Below, piece by piece: positions 1 through 7,538 of a stretch of 33,478 nt of DNA; positions within the stretch are counted from its first letter, which is position 1; every line of letters starts with the position of its first letter. A program made the position numbers and the translations under genes. The stretch is from Eisenbergiella porci (GTDB lineage: Bacteria > Bacillota > Clostridia > Lachnospirales > Lachnospiraceae): the NCBI RefSeq assembly GCF_009696275.1, contig NZ_VUMI01000063.1, forward strand, positions 1-33,478, read 5' to 3'. Under the pieces are notes generated by a model. It saw only the letters and a program-made list of their open reading frames with translations, had not been told where the DNA came from and ran no database searches.

Positions 1-63
1 CCTTCTGATTTTATCGTTATACCGGAGTATGAACAAGCTGAACTGTCAGACTTTTTGAAATAA
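1..63 (+). CDS. C-terminal end of an unidentified protein (partial)
   Basis: The first frame is open from base 1 and stops at TAA 61-63, giving the last 20 residues of a protein that starts outside the window and ends in SDFLK. The tail is acidic and too short to assign. It reads in the same direction as the following early phage genes and is 56 bases before the next start, so it is probably the preceding early-operon gene. No function can be given. Confidence 0.55.
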   Translation, partial: PSDFIVIPEYEQAELSDFLK

Positions 64-119
64 CGGTTATTCTACAGACTGTGGCCTATAAAAAATCATA
101 AAAGAAATGTGGTGATAAC

Positions 120-377
120 ATGTCAAAAACAAAACCTTTGGGGGTATACGGAGAACGCAAAAACACTGTACGCTGCATTATCAACGCAGGGATAAAGAGA
201 AGGGCACTCAAAAATGCAGACCTTAAAAGTGCTATCAACGAAAATACCCTGGGCAAAAGAAAAAGGTTGCCGGAAACATTCGTACTCGGTGAACTTTGGC
301 GGATAGATGATATTTTGCATTTTACTGATGCGGAGATTTTACAGATGTTTGGAAGAGTTCCGAAGGAAGGAGGATAA
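120..377 (+). CDS. Small basic phage protein, unknown function
   Basis: This 85-residue protein starts at ATG 120 after a weak GTGGTGA leader. It is rich in Lys/Arg in its first 50 residues (KRRALKNADLKSA, GKRKRLP) and ends with a short acidic helix-like part (FTDAEILQMFGRVP). A basic protein in an early phage operon could bind DNA, but no recognised domain is visible. The next gene starts five bases after its stop, which points to cotranscription. Confidence 0.6.
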   Translation: MSKTKPLGVYGERKNTVRCIINAGIKRRALKNADLKSAINENTLGKRKRLPETFVLGELWRIDDILHFTDAEILQMFGRVPKEGG

Positions 378-381
378 GACA

Positions 382-612
382 GTGAATAAAACAGAATGCC
401 TTGAGTTGGAAAACAAAGTCCTTAAGGGAATGCTGTCAGACATCCAGGAATCTATTCAGAAATTGGATAAGGCCTCAACAGTTACCAGTGAGGAACATAT
501 TAGAGAGACATACCGGATGATAGGATGCATCAGACATATTGCTGGTAGCTTCACCGACCGGATGTCCGCGGAGAAATACCGCCGGGGAAATACCGAGGGA
601 GGGCAGACATGA
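382..612 (+). CDS. Small helical early phage protein, unknown function
   Basis: The frame is open further upstream, but GTG 382 is chosen because GGAGG lies at about 368-372 in front of it, and an upstream ATG would overlap the previous gene heavily. The 76-residue product (VNKTECLELENK...) is charged and probably mostly alpha-helical. No domain is recognised. Its TGA overlaps the next ATG in an ATGA arrangement, so translation is probably coupled. Confidence 0.6.
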   Translation: MNKTECLELENKVLKGMLSDIQESIQKLDKASTVTSEEHIRETYRMIGCIRHIAGSFTDRMSAEKYRRGNTEGGQT

Positions 613-782
613 GAGCACTTCAGACAATCGCCTTCCTGGCTCTTGTAGTATCAGCCGGTGGGGTGGAAAACCAAAACGGAGAGCTGCAGCCGGCAGCCAT
701 AGGCATTATGATTGTGGCTTTGGTGGCGCTGCTGATTATCTCCAGAAAGGAGGATGCATGGACGAGACATTGCAGGAATTGA
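609..782 (+). CDS. Small two-segment membrane protein
   Basis: A 57-residue protein begins at ATG 609 inside the stop of the previous gene. It has two hydrophobic stretches: residues 3-16 (ALQTIAFLALVVSAGG) and about 31-47 (AAIGIMIVALVALLIIS), separated by a polar loop and followed by a basic, charged C-terminus. This is a likely inner-membrane hairpin peptide. Small membrane proteins in early operons sometimes act in exclusion or host takeover, but nothing here shows the role. The 3' end overlaps the next gene by 25 bases. Confidence 0.55.
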   Translation: MRALQTIAFLALVVSAGGVENQNGELQPAAIGIMIVALVALLIISRKEDAWTRHCRN

Positions 783-970
783 AATCTATGAGAGGTTTCT
801 TCCTCACAGCGATTGAAGGAAGCAAGCGGAACATTGAAATGCGGCAGAAGAATGTAGATGCGCTTAATGTGGCGATTGCAGAACTTGAAAAGGCACAGAA
901 AATAGAAAATGCTCCGGCCTGCGGCAACAGGACACGGAGCAATAGAAATAATCATTCAAGTGCATTATAG
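758..970 (+). CDS. Small helical phage protein, unknown function
   Basis: ATG 758 is preceded by AGAAAGGAGG at 743-752 and gives a 70-residue product. The first 50 residues (LQELKSMRGFFLTAIEGSK...AIAELEKAQKI) look like one long amphipathic helix or coiled coil. The C-terminus is polar. The frame extends upstream, but the strong SD fixes this start. No family is recognised. Confidence 0.6.
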   Translation: MDETLQELKSMRGFFLTAIEGSKRNIEMRQKNVDALNVAIAELEKAQKIENAPACGNRTRSNRNNHSSAL

Positions 971-986
971 CACGGAAAGGCACGTA

Positions 987-1160
987 ATGGAAGAGAAAAT
1001 GATATATGTCCCCTATGGGGATTTCGTAGATGGTGTGATGGCAAGGGCTGACCTGGACAGCATCAGAGCTATTATTACAAAAGGAACAGGATACTGTTCA
1101 GAAGATATTAAGGCAGTCTTGGGATTGCCAGCGGAGAAGGAAGATGCGGGAAGTGATTGA
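987..1160 (+). CDS. Small acidic phage protein, unknown function
   Basis: ATG 987 follows GGAAAGG at 974-980 and gives 57 residues (MEEKMIYVPYGDFVDGVM...). The protein is acidic with an alternating pattern and a GYCSEDIKAVLGL segment that looks like a short helix-turn-helix. That is only a resemblance. It overlaps the next gene by 17 bases. Confidence 0.55.
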   Translation: MEEKMIYVPYGDFVDGVMARADLDSIRAIITKGTGYCSEDIKAVLGLPAEKEDAGSD

Positions 1161-1353
1161 AAATCGTATGGTTGTTGAATCGGAGTGGCCCACCACCGAG
1201 CGCAAATATGTTACCTGCGCCCGATGCGGCTGCAGAATCTATCAGGAAGATGAAACTGATTACGGTGATGACTGCTATGAAATTGACGGGGAATATTATT
1301 GTGACGATTGCATAGCGGAAGCGGCCAGGGACATCTTCCGGGTTGCGATTTGA
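1144..1353 (+). CDS. Small zinc-ribbon-like protein
   Basis: The 69-residue product has two cysteine pairs, CARCGC near residue 25 and CDDC near residue 53, separated by an acidic strand-rich stretch. This is typical of a zinc ribbon or treble-clef module. Start ATG 1144 lies inside the end of the preceding gene; the GGAGAAGG upstream serves as SD. The role is unknown. Confidence 0.6.
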   Translation: MREVIENRMVVESEWPTTERKYVTCARCGCRIYQEDETDYGDDCYEIDGEYYCDDCIAEAARDIFRVAI

Positions 1354-1365
1354 AAGGAGAGTGTT

Positions 1366-2061
1366 ATGCGATTATTAAAGGCAAAAGAAATCAGCTGTCG
1401 AGTGCAACAGGTTACAGAGAATGGCCTTTCTTTACTTTTATATGTAACCAGCCGGGCGGGACAAAATCTCCTTGATGAAAAATATGGTGAATTAGGATGG
1501 CAGGACAGTTACAGGGAAATCGGAAATGAACTGTTTTGTACAATATCGGCCTGGGATGCGGATAAAAAGTGCTGGGTAAGTAAGGAAGATGTCGGAACTG
1601 AAAGCAATATGGAAAAAACAAAGGGCCGGGCTTCTGACGCATTTAAAAGGGCATGTGTAAAGCATGGAATAGCCAGAGAACTTTATTCAGCACCTTATAT
1701 ATTTATTCCTTCATCAGTTTGTAGGATCAGGAAGAAGCAGGGGCAGAATGGTAGAGACATATTTTATACCATAGACAAATTCCGGGTAAATGAAATCACA
1801 TATACCGCCACCAATGAAATTGACGCACTGACAATTGTAAATCAGGATTTGGATATTGTTTTTAAGAAGTACCCGGCAGGAAAAATTGACAACATAAAAT
1901 ATAAGATATTGCTGGATTTGATGGAAAAAGCTCAGGTCACGGATGAATCAATCCTTGAGTTATGCAATATCTCAGATTTGTCAGACATGGATATAAATGA
2001 ATTTGTTCCTATAACAAGAAAACTTCAGATAACCATAGAAGCGCGGCAGAAACAGGAGTAA
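1366..2061 (+). CDS. Rad52/Sak-like single-strand annealing protein
   Basis: The 231-residue protein matches the Rad52/Rad22-like (Sak) phage recombinase pattern: a WQDSYREIGNELFCTI strand pair, then WVSKEDVGTESNMEKTKG, then ASDAFKRACVKHGIARELY. The conserved K-G-x-A-S-D-A-F-K-R-A helix that follows the beta sheet is present. Such proteins anneal complementary single strands during phage recombination and replication. The neighbours (NinB-like, RusA-like) fit a recombination module. ATG 1366 follows GAAAGGAGAG. The C-terminal 80 residues are less conserved. The assignment rests on motif memory, not a search. Confidence 0.75.
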   Translation: MRLLKAKEISCRVQQVTENGLSLLLYVTSRAGQNLLDEKYGELGWQDSYREIGNELFCTISAWDADKKCWVSKEDVGTESNMEKTKGRASDAFKRACVKHGIARELYSAPYIFIPSSVCRIRKKQGQNGRDIFYTIDKFRVNEITYTATNEIDALTIVNQDLDIVFKKYPAGKIDNIKYKILLDLMEKAQVTDESILELCNISDLSDMDINEFVPITRKLQITIEARQKQE

Positions 2062-2063
2062 TC

Positions 2064-2609
2064 ATGGAATGCACAGGGAAAATAAAAGATGTATCCAGAG
2101 GTCTTGATACAAATAATTTTATCTTAACCTTGGAGGTTTCAGACGTTACGCTTCAGGAGCTCCGAAAAGCCGGAAAACAGGAAAAATTGACCGTTGTGCT
2201 TAAGACATGGAAAAAGAAGCGTTCCCTGGATGCAAATGCCTATTATTGGGTACTGGTTGAAAAGATAGCCACGCTTAATGGCTCCAGCAAAAGTGTGGTA
2301 CACAATATTATGCTGGAGAATTACGGGACGCTTGAACGTACCGAGGACGGTAATTTAATGCCAGTATGCATCCGTGACGATATTGACCACCTGGATTTAG
2401 ACTATATGCACCTCCGGCCAACCAGCAAAACACTGGGAAAAAGCGGAGTGAGATACCGCTGGTATTACCTTATTAAGGGTTCCAGCCAGTACAATACTGC
2501 CGAAATGTCAGCATTAATAGATGGGATTGTATCTGAGTGCAAAGACCTGGAAATAGAAACGCTTCCGCCAGATGAGCTGCGGCGTATGAAGGAGGCATGG
2601 AAACCATGA
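2064..2609 (+). CDS. NinB-like phage recombination protein
   Basis: This 181-residue protein carries the NinB/Orf-type signature KKKRSLDANAYYWVLVEKIA near residues 50-70 and the C-terminal pattern YNTAEMSALIDGIV followed by LPPDELRRMKEAW. NinB proteins bind single-stranded DNA and assist phage recombination. The gene begins two bases after the annealing-protein stop and overlaps the next start as ATGA, so the three are one translational unit. The family call could be wrong in detail, but the recombination context is consistent. Confidence 0.6.
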   Translation: MECTGKIKDVSRGLDTNNFILTLEVSDVTLQELRKAGKQEKLTVVLKTWKKKRSLDANAYYWVLVEKIATLNGSSKSVVHNIMLENYGTLERTEDGNLMPVCIRDDIDHLDLDYMHLRPTSKTLGKSGVRYRWYYLIKGSSQYNTAEMSALIDGIVSECKDLEIETLPPDELRRMKEAWKP

Positions 2610-2926
2610 AAAAGATAAAAAGTATGGTCACAGAGTATCCAGATATATGCTGTATCTGTGGCCGGATCGCTGAGGCTGAACACCATCTGATTTTCGGAAA
2701 TCTCAGGCAGTTGGCAGACACAGATGGTATCACAGTCGGAATCTGCCATGAGCATCATACTGGGCCTGGTAGGGCATTGGATCGGATACACGACAATCCG
2801 GCGGCAGAAAGTCTTTCTAAAATTGCGGGACAACTTGCATGGGAAAAACATGCGGTTGCCGGAGGAATGACGGAAGTGGATGCGCGAAAAGCATTCATGA
2901 GCCGTTACGGTAAGTCATTTTTGTAA
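2606..2926 (+). CDS. Cys/His-rich HNH-like protein
   Basis: Two ATGs are possible. ATG 2606 is preferred because GGAGG at 2591-2595 is ten bases upstream, whereas ATG 2597 is almost touching it. The 106-residue product has CCICG at its N-terminus, then EHHLIFGN and ICHEHH, the spacing of a zinc-bound HNH-like or NinG/DUF968-like fold. The C-terminal part is helical (EVDARKAFMSRYG). It may be a structure-specific nuclease or a DNA-binding partner of the recombination genes. No catalytic assignment is certain. Confidence 0.55.
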   Translation: MKKIKSMVTEYPDICCICGRIAEAEHHLIFGNLRQLADTDGITVGICHEHHTGPGRALDRIHDNPAAESLSKIAGQLAWEKHAVAGGMTEVDARKAFMSRYGKSFL

Positions 2927-2929
2927 TAA

Positions 2930-3045
2930 GGTGTAACGCCGAAAGGCTTACATATATTTGCGAGTGCAGGGACGATATATCGCGAGCCATAGCCTCCTAT
3001 CTATGGGCTGGGCGGTGCCATAGCCGCCCAACGTCCCGCCGCAGG
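2930..3045 (+). ncRNA. Candidate folded RNA between recombination genes
   Basis: This gap has no ORF but several pairings. TGTAA-c-GCC / GGC-TTACA (2932-2952) closes on a GAAA tetraloop. GGGACG (2969-2974) pairs with CGTCCC (3032-3037) and encloses two hairpins: AGCCATAG with CTATGG-g-CT (2985-3009) and TGGGCGG with CCGCCCA (3009-3030). The heptamer GCCATAG occurs twice (2986-2992 and 3017-3023), and CTATGG (3001-3006) can pair with either copy, so two mutually exclusive folds exist. It ends just before the SD of the next gene, which suits a cis-acting leader. No known RNA class could be assigned. Confidence 0.5.
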
Positions 3046-3056
3046 AAGGAACATTG

Positions 3057-3383
3057 ATGAAAATACAATTATTTGATGGTTATTTTATAGAACCTGATCC
3101 TCTCAACCTTGCATTGAAACAGAAATATACAGGGCAAAGCAAAGACGGAAAAGAGCGGGAAGGCGAAAGGATTATTGGATACTGGGGCCGTGGAAACCTT
3201 CCAGGACTTATCAAACGCTTTTGCAGCCTCATAGAGGTGCCAGAAGATGACGACAGGATAATTTCCATGCAGGAATACGCTGACACAGTTGTACAAAGCC
3301 ATAAAAGACTCAGTGAATGGTTGGAGGATAATTATGCAAGAATACAAACTGATATTGAAAGGGACCCTTCCGGGCCTGAATGA
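3057..3383 (+). CDS. Phage hypothetical protein downstream of the folded RNA
   Basis: ATG 3057 follows GGAAGGA (3043-3049); a TTG three bases earlier is less likely. The 108-residue product (MKIQLFDGYFIEPDP...) has an N-terminal strand-rich half and a helical acidic C-terminus. It is typical in size and position of conserved unknown proteins before RusA in Firmicute prophages. The last 50 bases overlap the next gene. No function is known to me. Confidence 0.6.
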   Translation: MKIQLFDGYFIEPDPLNLALKQKYTGQSKDGKEREGERIIGYWGRGNLPGLIKRFCSLIEVPEDDDRIISMQEYADTVVQSHKRLSEWLEDNYARIQTDIERDPSGPE

Positions 3384-3735
3384 TTACCTGCGTGCTGAGA
3401 GGTCATTTACACGCCGTGGAACAAAGGGACATAGCTGTGGTAATGACATGAAGCAGGAATGCCAGATGCTCATAGCAAATGCTATCCGCCTGCAGCTTAA
3501 GCGGTTGATGATACATAACCCGGTATTCATCCGGTACAGTTTCTATGAACCAAACCGGAAACGTGACCTTGATAATATAGCAGGTGTAGCCCACAAGTTT
3601 GTCCAGGACAGCCTTGTAAAGTGTGGAGTGTTGGAAAACGATGGCTGGGACAATATCACAGGCTTTTCAGATCAGTTCTTTCTCGACCGACACAATCCGC
3701 GAATTGAGATTGTAATACAGGAAGAAGGTGAGTGA
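3334..3735 (+). CDS. RusA-like Holliday junction resolvase
   Basis: The 133-residue protein starts at ATG 3334, with GGAGG at 3323-3327. It contains the RusA-type core PNRKRDLDNIAGVAHKFVQD, in which the two aspartates of R-D-L-D-N are the expected metal ligands, and a DGWDNI segment carrying the later acidic residue. RusA enzymes cut four-way junctions formed during phage recombination and replication. The reading frame extends upstream, but the SD and family length favour this start. The neighbours are other recombination genes. Confidence 0.75.
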   Translation: MQEYKLILKGTLPGLNDYLRAERSFTRRGTKGHSCGNDMKQECQMLIANAIRLQLKRLMIHNPVFIRYSFYEPNRKRDLDNIAGVAHKFVQDSLVKCGVLENDGWDNITGFSDQFFLDRHNPRIEIVIQEEGE

Positions 3736-4074
3736 GTGTTTATTGAGAACTATATTCCATTTGGTTACAAAAATCGGATATCCAGAGAAACCCTGGAGGC
3801 ATTAACACGCCAGGGAGATCGGACAAACCGGGAACGCATGGCCGAAGCATTATATGAGCGGCATATCTTGATAGTAAATATAGACAACGCTTATTTCCGG
3901 CCTGATGGAAGCCCTGAAGATACACTAAGGGCAGAAGCGTATTACCGGAGAGAATGCACGCGTACAGGAAGCTGTAAAAAGCGCTGCGATGCTATACGTG
4001 AATGCATAAGACCGAAAAAGCAGGATGAATTATCAAAGAATCAGATAAGCCTTAAGCAGTTCGGGATTGGTTAG
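3736..4074 (+). CDS. Early phage protein, unknown function
   Basis: GTG 3736 follows directly on the RusA stop within GTGAGTGAGTG, with GAAGAAGG upstream as SD. The 112-residue product is basic and helical with several Arg-rich segments (GDRTNRERMAEALYERH, CKKRCDAIRECIR) and four cysteines in its C-terminal half. It might be a small DNA-binding or regulatory protein, but no family is recognised. Confidence 0.55.
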   Translation: MFIENYIPFGYKNRISRETLEALTRQGDRTNRERMAEALYERHILIVNIDNAYFRPDGSPEDTLRAEAYYRRECTRTGSCKKRCDAIRECIRPKKQDELSKNQISLKQFGIG

Positions 4075-4083
4075 GTGGTTGAT

Positions 4084-4740
4084 ATGCGAGATAGTATTGT
4101 TTTTTACCGCAGTTTTTATGAAGCTGTGAAAGACCTCCCTGCTGACCAGTTCAAAGCTTGTGTCAAGGCAATCATGGATTATGGACTTGACGGGACTGTT
4201 CCGGAAACCTGTGGCATAGAAAAAACGGTCTATCTGATGGCAAAACCTCAGATAGATGTAAATAACAAAAGATACCTGAATGGAACCAAAGGTGGCAGGC
4301 CAACAACCAAAAAAGAACCAAACAATAACCAAAATAAAACCGAAGCATATCCAGGCAGTAACCATCCAGTAACCAAAGCCGAACCTAATGTAAATGATAA
4401 TGATAATGTAAATGATATTAAAAAGAAAGACACTAAAGTGTCTAAAGAAAAATCATTTCAACCACCTTCCGTGGAGAATGTAAGGGAATATTGCCAGGAG
4501 GGCGGATACAGGGTAGATGCTGAGTATTTTGTGGATTTCTATACTGCCAAAGACTGGATGGTAGGAAAAAACAAAATGAAAGACTGGAAAGCCGCGGTAC
4601 GGAACTGGACACGGAACAACCGTGAGGAAGGGCAGGCCTGCAGGAAAGCATCCGCAGCGGACAGATACAATCAGGGTATTCTAAAAAATGAGATAGACAT
4701 AGAAGCTTTGGAACGGGATTTACTTGGAGGTATGGGATAA
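4084..4740 (+). CDS. DUF6291-like phage replication protein
   Basis: ATG 4084 sits five bases after AGGTGG. The 218-residue protein starts with FYRSFYEAVKDLPADQFKACVKAIMDYGL and LNGTKGGRP, the N-terminal module seen in Firmicute phage replication-initiation-like proteins (DUF6291). A low-complexity Asn/Lys-rich linker follows (residues about 75-120, with repeated NDNDNVND). The C-terminal part FYTAKDWMVGKNKMKDWKAAVRNW resembles the end of DnaD-type replisome organisers. It probably loads or recruits the helicase. The assignment is by pattern and position. Confidence 0.6.
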   Translation: MRDSIVFYRSFYEAVKDLPADQFKACVKAIMDYGLDGTVPETCGIEKTVYLMAKPQIDVNNKRYLNGTKGGRPTTKKEPNNNQNKTEAYPGSNHPVTKAEPNVNDNDNVNDIKKKDTKVSKEKSFQPPSVENVREYCQEGGYRVDAEYFVDFYTAKDWMVGKNKMKDWKAAVRNWTRNNREEGQACRKASAADRYNQGILKNEIDIEALERDLLGGMG

Positions 4741-4853
4741 GACATTATATTCCTTCCATCAGTGAGAGATTGATCGATATGGGAAAACGATCAGAAAACA
4801 GGAATTAAATATAATAGGAGCGGTATATGAGCCGCAGAAAGGAGTGAGGAGCG

Positions 4854-5693
4854 GTGGCCACCGTAATAGGATATCCTAGCTTCTTTCGAACAATGAAAAC
4901 AGAATTATACAATGATAATTTCCAGAACTTTAAAAGATATGGAATACCTAAAGCGCAGCTGGTAATTGCAGATATTCCGTACAACATCGGCAATAATTTC
5001 TATGGCAGCAATCCCATGTGGTACAAAGGCGGGGACAACAAAAATGGGGAAAGCAAACTGGCAGGCAAAGCCGCCTTTAATACAGATTTTAACTTCAACA
5101 TTGCTGAGTACTTCCATTTTTGCAATCGGCTGCTTAAAAAGGAGCCTGAGAAAAGCAATGGACGAGGAAAATCATCAGATGCACCATGTATGATTGTATT
5201 CTGTTCGTTTGAGCAGATCCAGACCGTTATCAAGTACGCGGAAAAGTATGGATTTAAGCATTACATACCTTTGATATTTTGCAAAAATTACAGTCCGCAG
5301 GTTTTGAAAGCAAACATGCGGGTTTGTGGGGCCACTGAATATGCGCTTGTTCTTTATCGTGAGAAGCTGCCTAAGTTCAGGAACGATGGACATATGGTGT
5401 TCAATTGGTTTGAGTGGAAAAGGGATAGCACGAAAGAATATCCAAAGATTCACCCCGCTCAAAAGCCAGTATCACTTTTAAAACGACTGATTGAAATTTT
5501 TACTGATGAAGGTGATGTGGTAATAGATCCTTGCGCAGGAAGCGGAACCACATTAAGGGCCTGCATGGAATTGAACCGTAACAGCTATGGGTTTGAAATA
5601 TCAAAAGAATTTTACCGACGCTCTAAAGAAGAAATGTTGAACTATTCAGATAATCAAATGAGTATTGCAGATTACCCCGGCATAATGCCATAA
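4854..5693 (+). CDS. DNA adenine methyltransferase (beta-class N6/N4 type)
   Basis: The 279-residue protein has the catalytic motif ADIPYN (a DPPY variant with Ile at position 2) near residue 40 and the AdoMet-binding motif DPCAGSGTT near residue 225. That order (catalytic before AdoMet motif) defines the beta class. It transfers a methyl group from AdoMet to DNA, probably protecting phage DNA or regulating the phage. GTG 4854 follows AAAGGAGTGAGGAG; ATG 4893 is a possible alternative start. No restriction partner is adjacent. Confidence 0.85.
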   Translation: MATVIGYPSFFRTMKTELYNDNFQNFKRYGIPKAQLVIADIPYNIGNNFYGSNPMWYKGGDNKNGESKLAGKAAFNTDFNFNIAEYFHFCNRLLKKEPEKSNGRGKSSDAPCMIVFCSFEQIQTVIKYAEKYGFKHYIPLIFCKNYSPQVLKANMRVCGATEYALVLYREKLPKFRNDGHMVFNWFEWKRDSTKEYPKIHPAQKPVSLLKRLIEIFTDEGDVVIDPCAGSGTTLRACMELNRNSYGFEISKEFYRRSKEEMLNYSDNQMSIADYPGIMP

Positions 5694-5706
5694 AGGAGAA
5701 GAAAAA

Positions 5707-6840
5707 ATGAATAAAAAAGAAGTCCTTGAAATCAGGAAACAATACACCCACGAAAAATGCTCCATTACCCGAATCTGCGGCTGCTACGTGGACGGTGAAA
5801 AGAATATCAAAACGCAAATAAAGAAAGCGTTCCTTTCCCTTCCCGAGGAAGAAACCTTCAAATATTTTAATATTTTCAAACAGACCCTTTCCGGCACCCT
5901 GGGCAAGAACCTGCTGAACCTGGAATTTCCTCTGGATGCGGAAAACCCGGGCGGCCCCCAGGAATTCCTGCTGAAGCTGCGCGACAGCAAACTCCAGGAC
6001 GACGTCCTGCTGGCGGATTTTTACCAGAAAGTTATTAAAAACTATTATTTCCCGGAAAATTACTACATTATCCTCATCCATGTGGCCTATGATATTCCCG
6101 GAAAATCCAGCGACGGCGCGGAAATGTTCGACGCCTCCGAGGATGTGTACGAATATCTGCTCTGCAGCCTCTGCCCGGTAAAGCTCTCAAAGCCCGGCCT
6201 CTTCTATAACACGGAAACCAACAATATTGAAAACCGGATCCGTGACTGGATTGTGGATCCCCCGGTCAAAGGCTTCCTCTTCCCGGCCTTCAACGACCGC
6301 AATTCCGATATCCATTCCATGCTGTATTTTTCCAAACAGGCGGAAGAACTCCAGCCCGAATTCCTGGAAAATATGTTCGGCTGCACCATCCCACTGACGG
6401 CGGAAAGCCAGAAAAAAATCTTCAATTACCTCATTGAAGACACCCTGGGCGAGGACTGCGACTACGAAGTCGTAAAAAACATCCACGACCACCTGACCGA
6501 AATGGTGGAAGAAACCAAAGACTCCCCCGATCCCCTCATACTCACCAAACCGGATGTAAAACGCCTGTTTGAGCTGAGCGGCGTTCCCGGGGAAAAAATG
6601 GAAAACTTTGACCAGATATTTGATGCTGCTGTTGGAGAAAAGGCATCTTTGTTTGCTGCCAATATTGCCGGCGGCAGAAAGTTTAATGTAGAAACACCAG
6701 ATGTTGTCATTAACGTAGAGCCGGAGCGCACGGATTTAATACGGACCAAGGTTATTGATGGTAGGGCCTGCATTGTAATTTCTGCAAATGATCGAATTGA
6801 GGTGAACGGCGTGAATGCCAGGACATTGACTGCCGACTAA
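5707..6840 (+). CDS. DUF4317 family protein (cargo gene)
   Basis: The 377-residue protein starts MNKKEVLEIRKQYT and continues CSITRICGCYVDGEKN, the start of the DUF4317 family common in Lachnospiraceae chromosomes. Its function is unknown. AAAGGAGAAG precedes ATG 5707. From about 5820 to 6590 the third codon positions are GC-rich (CTG, CCC, GAC), unlike the AT-rich phage genes on both sides; from about 6600 to the stop the codon use becomes AT-rich. This suggests a gene captured from a host chromosome, possibly with a mosaic 3' end. Confidence 0.75.
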   Translation: MNKKEVLEIRKQYTHEKCSITRICGCYVDGEKNIKTQIKKAFLSLPEEETFKYFNIFKQTLSGTLGKNLLNLEFPLDAENPGGPQEFLLKLRDSKLQDDVLLADFYQKVIKNYYFPENYYIILIHVAYDIPGKSSDGAEMFDASEDVYEYLLCSLCPVKLSKPGLFYNTETNNIENRIRDWIVDPPVKGFLFPAFNDRNSDIHSMLYFSKQAEELQPEFLENMFGCTIPLTAESQKKIFNYLIEDTLGEDCDYEVVKNIHDHLTEMVEETKDSPDPLILTKPDVKRLFELSGVPGEKMENFDQIFDAAVGEKASLFAANIAGGRKFNVETPDVVINVEPERTDLIRTKVIDGRACIVISANDRIEVNGVNARTLTAD

Positions 6841-6884
6841 ATATATCAGGATACTGCCGGATATCAGCGGAAGGGAGTATATAG

Positions 6885-7325
6885 ATGTTAATGACAGCAG
6901 ATATAAAAATGCAAATAGAAGCAATCAAGAATCCTGGAAGAATGTTTCTTATTGACTACGGGAAAACAGTATTATTAACAGACGGATATAAAGGGCCATA
7001 CATAGAAAAAGCGAAGGCATTAATCAATCTGGAACAAATAAGACACACAGAGTCGGTGAAAGATGATTTTAATCCACAAAGCATGGAAGTTGATAAATTG
7101 ACCAGGACCCGTCATTTAATTGTTACCAGCAGCGGGAAAGTGGCTTGTAGATTTGATACAAATGATGGAGAACAGATTTGGGCAAGGAATGATTGGGTAA
7201 AAGAGTATAAAAATGCTTTCAGCTATGCGACAGAAAAAACTAGAAAGGCTATTATTCCGATTGGTATAAATGGAGAATGTCTTGGAATTATTTTATGCCT
7301 TCATGTTGATGATATAGAAAGCTGA
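6885..7325 (+). CDS. Hypothetical phage protein
   Basis: ATG 6885 is seven bases after AAGGGAG (6871-6877) and gives 146 residues. The sequence alternates short strands and helices (MFLIDYGKTVLLTDGYKG..., HLIVTSSGKVACRFDT, AIIPIGINGECLGIILCL), which suggests a compact alpha/beta protein. No motif is recognised. The codon use returns to the AT-rich phage norm. It is the last intact gene before the disrupted noncoding stretch. Confidence 0.55.
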   Translation: MLMTADIKMQIEAIKNPGRMFLIDYGKTVLLTDGYKGPYIEKAKALINLEQIRHTESVKDDFNPQSMEVDKLTRTRHLIVTSSGKVACRFDTNDGEQIWARNDWVKEYKNAFSYATEKTRKAIIPIGINGECLGIILCLHVDDIES

Positions 7326-7329
7326 ATGA

Positions 7330-7538
7330 AGAATATGCTGTCCTATCGGCTATACGGGGGGCAAGGACGAACGGGTGACCTTGTAAAAAAATCTCTGGAG
7401 CAAAAACCAGATAGGCAATAAAAAAGAGGGTGAGCAGATAACGCGCCGAGGAAGCAACGGGTACGCCACAACCATAGGTGGATGGCAGCCGGGGCCGTCG
7501 ATTGGGCGAGAGCCAAAGCTGGGAGCCAGTACCGGTAA
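7330..7538 (+). other. Highly folded noncoding stretch, possible RNA or mobile-element relic
   Basis: There is no ORF here, but two multi-stem domains can be drawn. CCTATC (7342-7347) pairs with GATAGG (7410-7415) around hairpins CAAGG/CCTTG (7362-7383) and TCTGG/CCAGA (7394-7411). GGTAC (7460-7464) pairs with GTACC (7529-7533) around CCAC/GTGG (7466-7481) and a GGC-GAGA-GCC hairpin (7505-7514). It is richer in GC than the sequence on its right. It lies where the N-terminal part of the following broken gene should be, so it may be an inserted structured element. No group I/II intron core was recognised. Confidence 0.4.

Noticed and set aside
2930-3045. HDV-like or twister ribozyme, or degenerate tRNA
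   Set aside because: No P1 partner upstream for an HDV-like fold, no twister core, and no TTC-type T loop for a tRNA.
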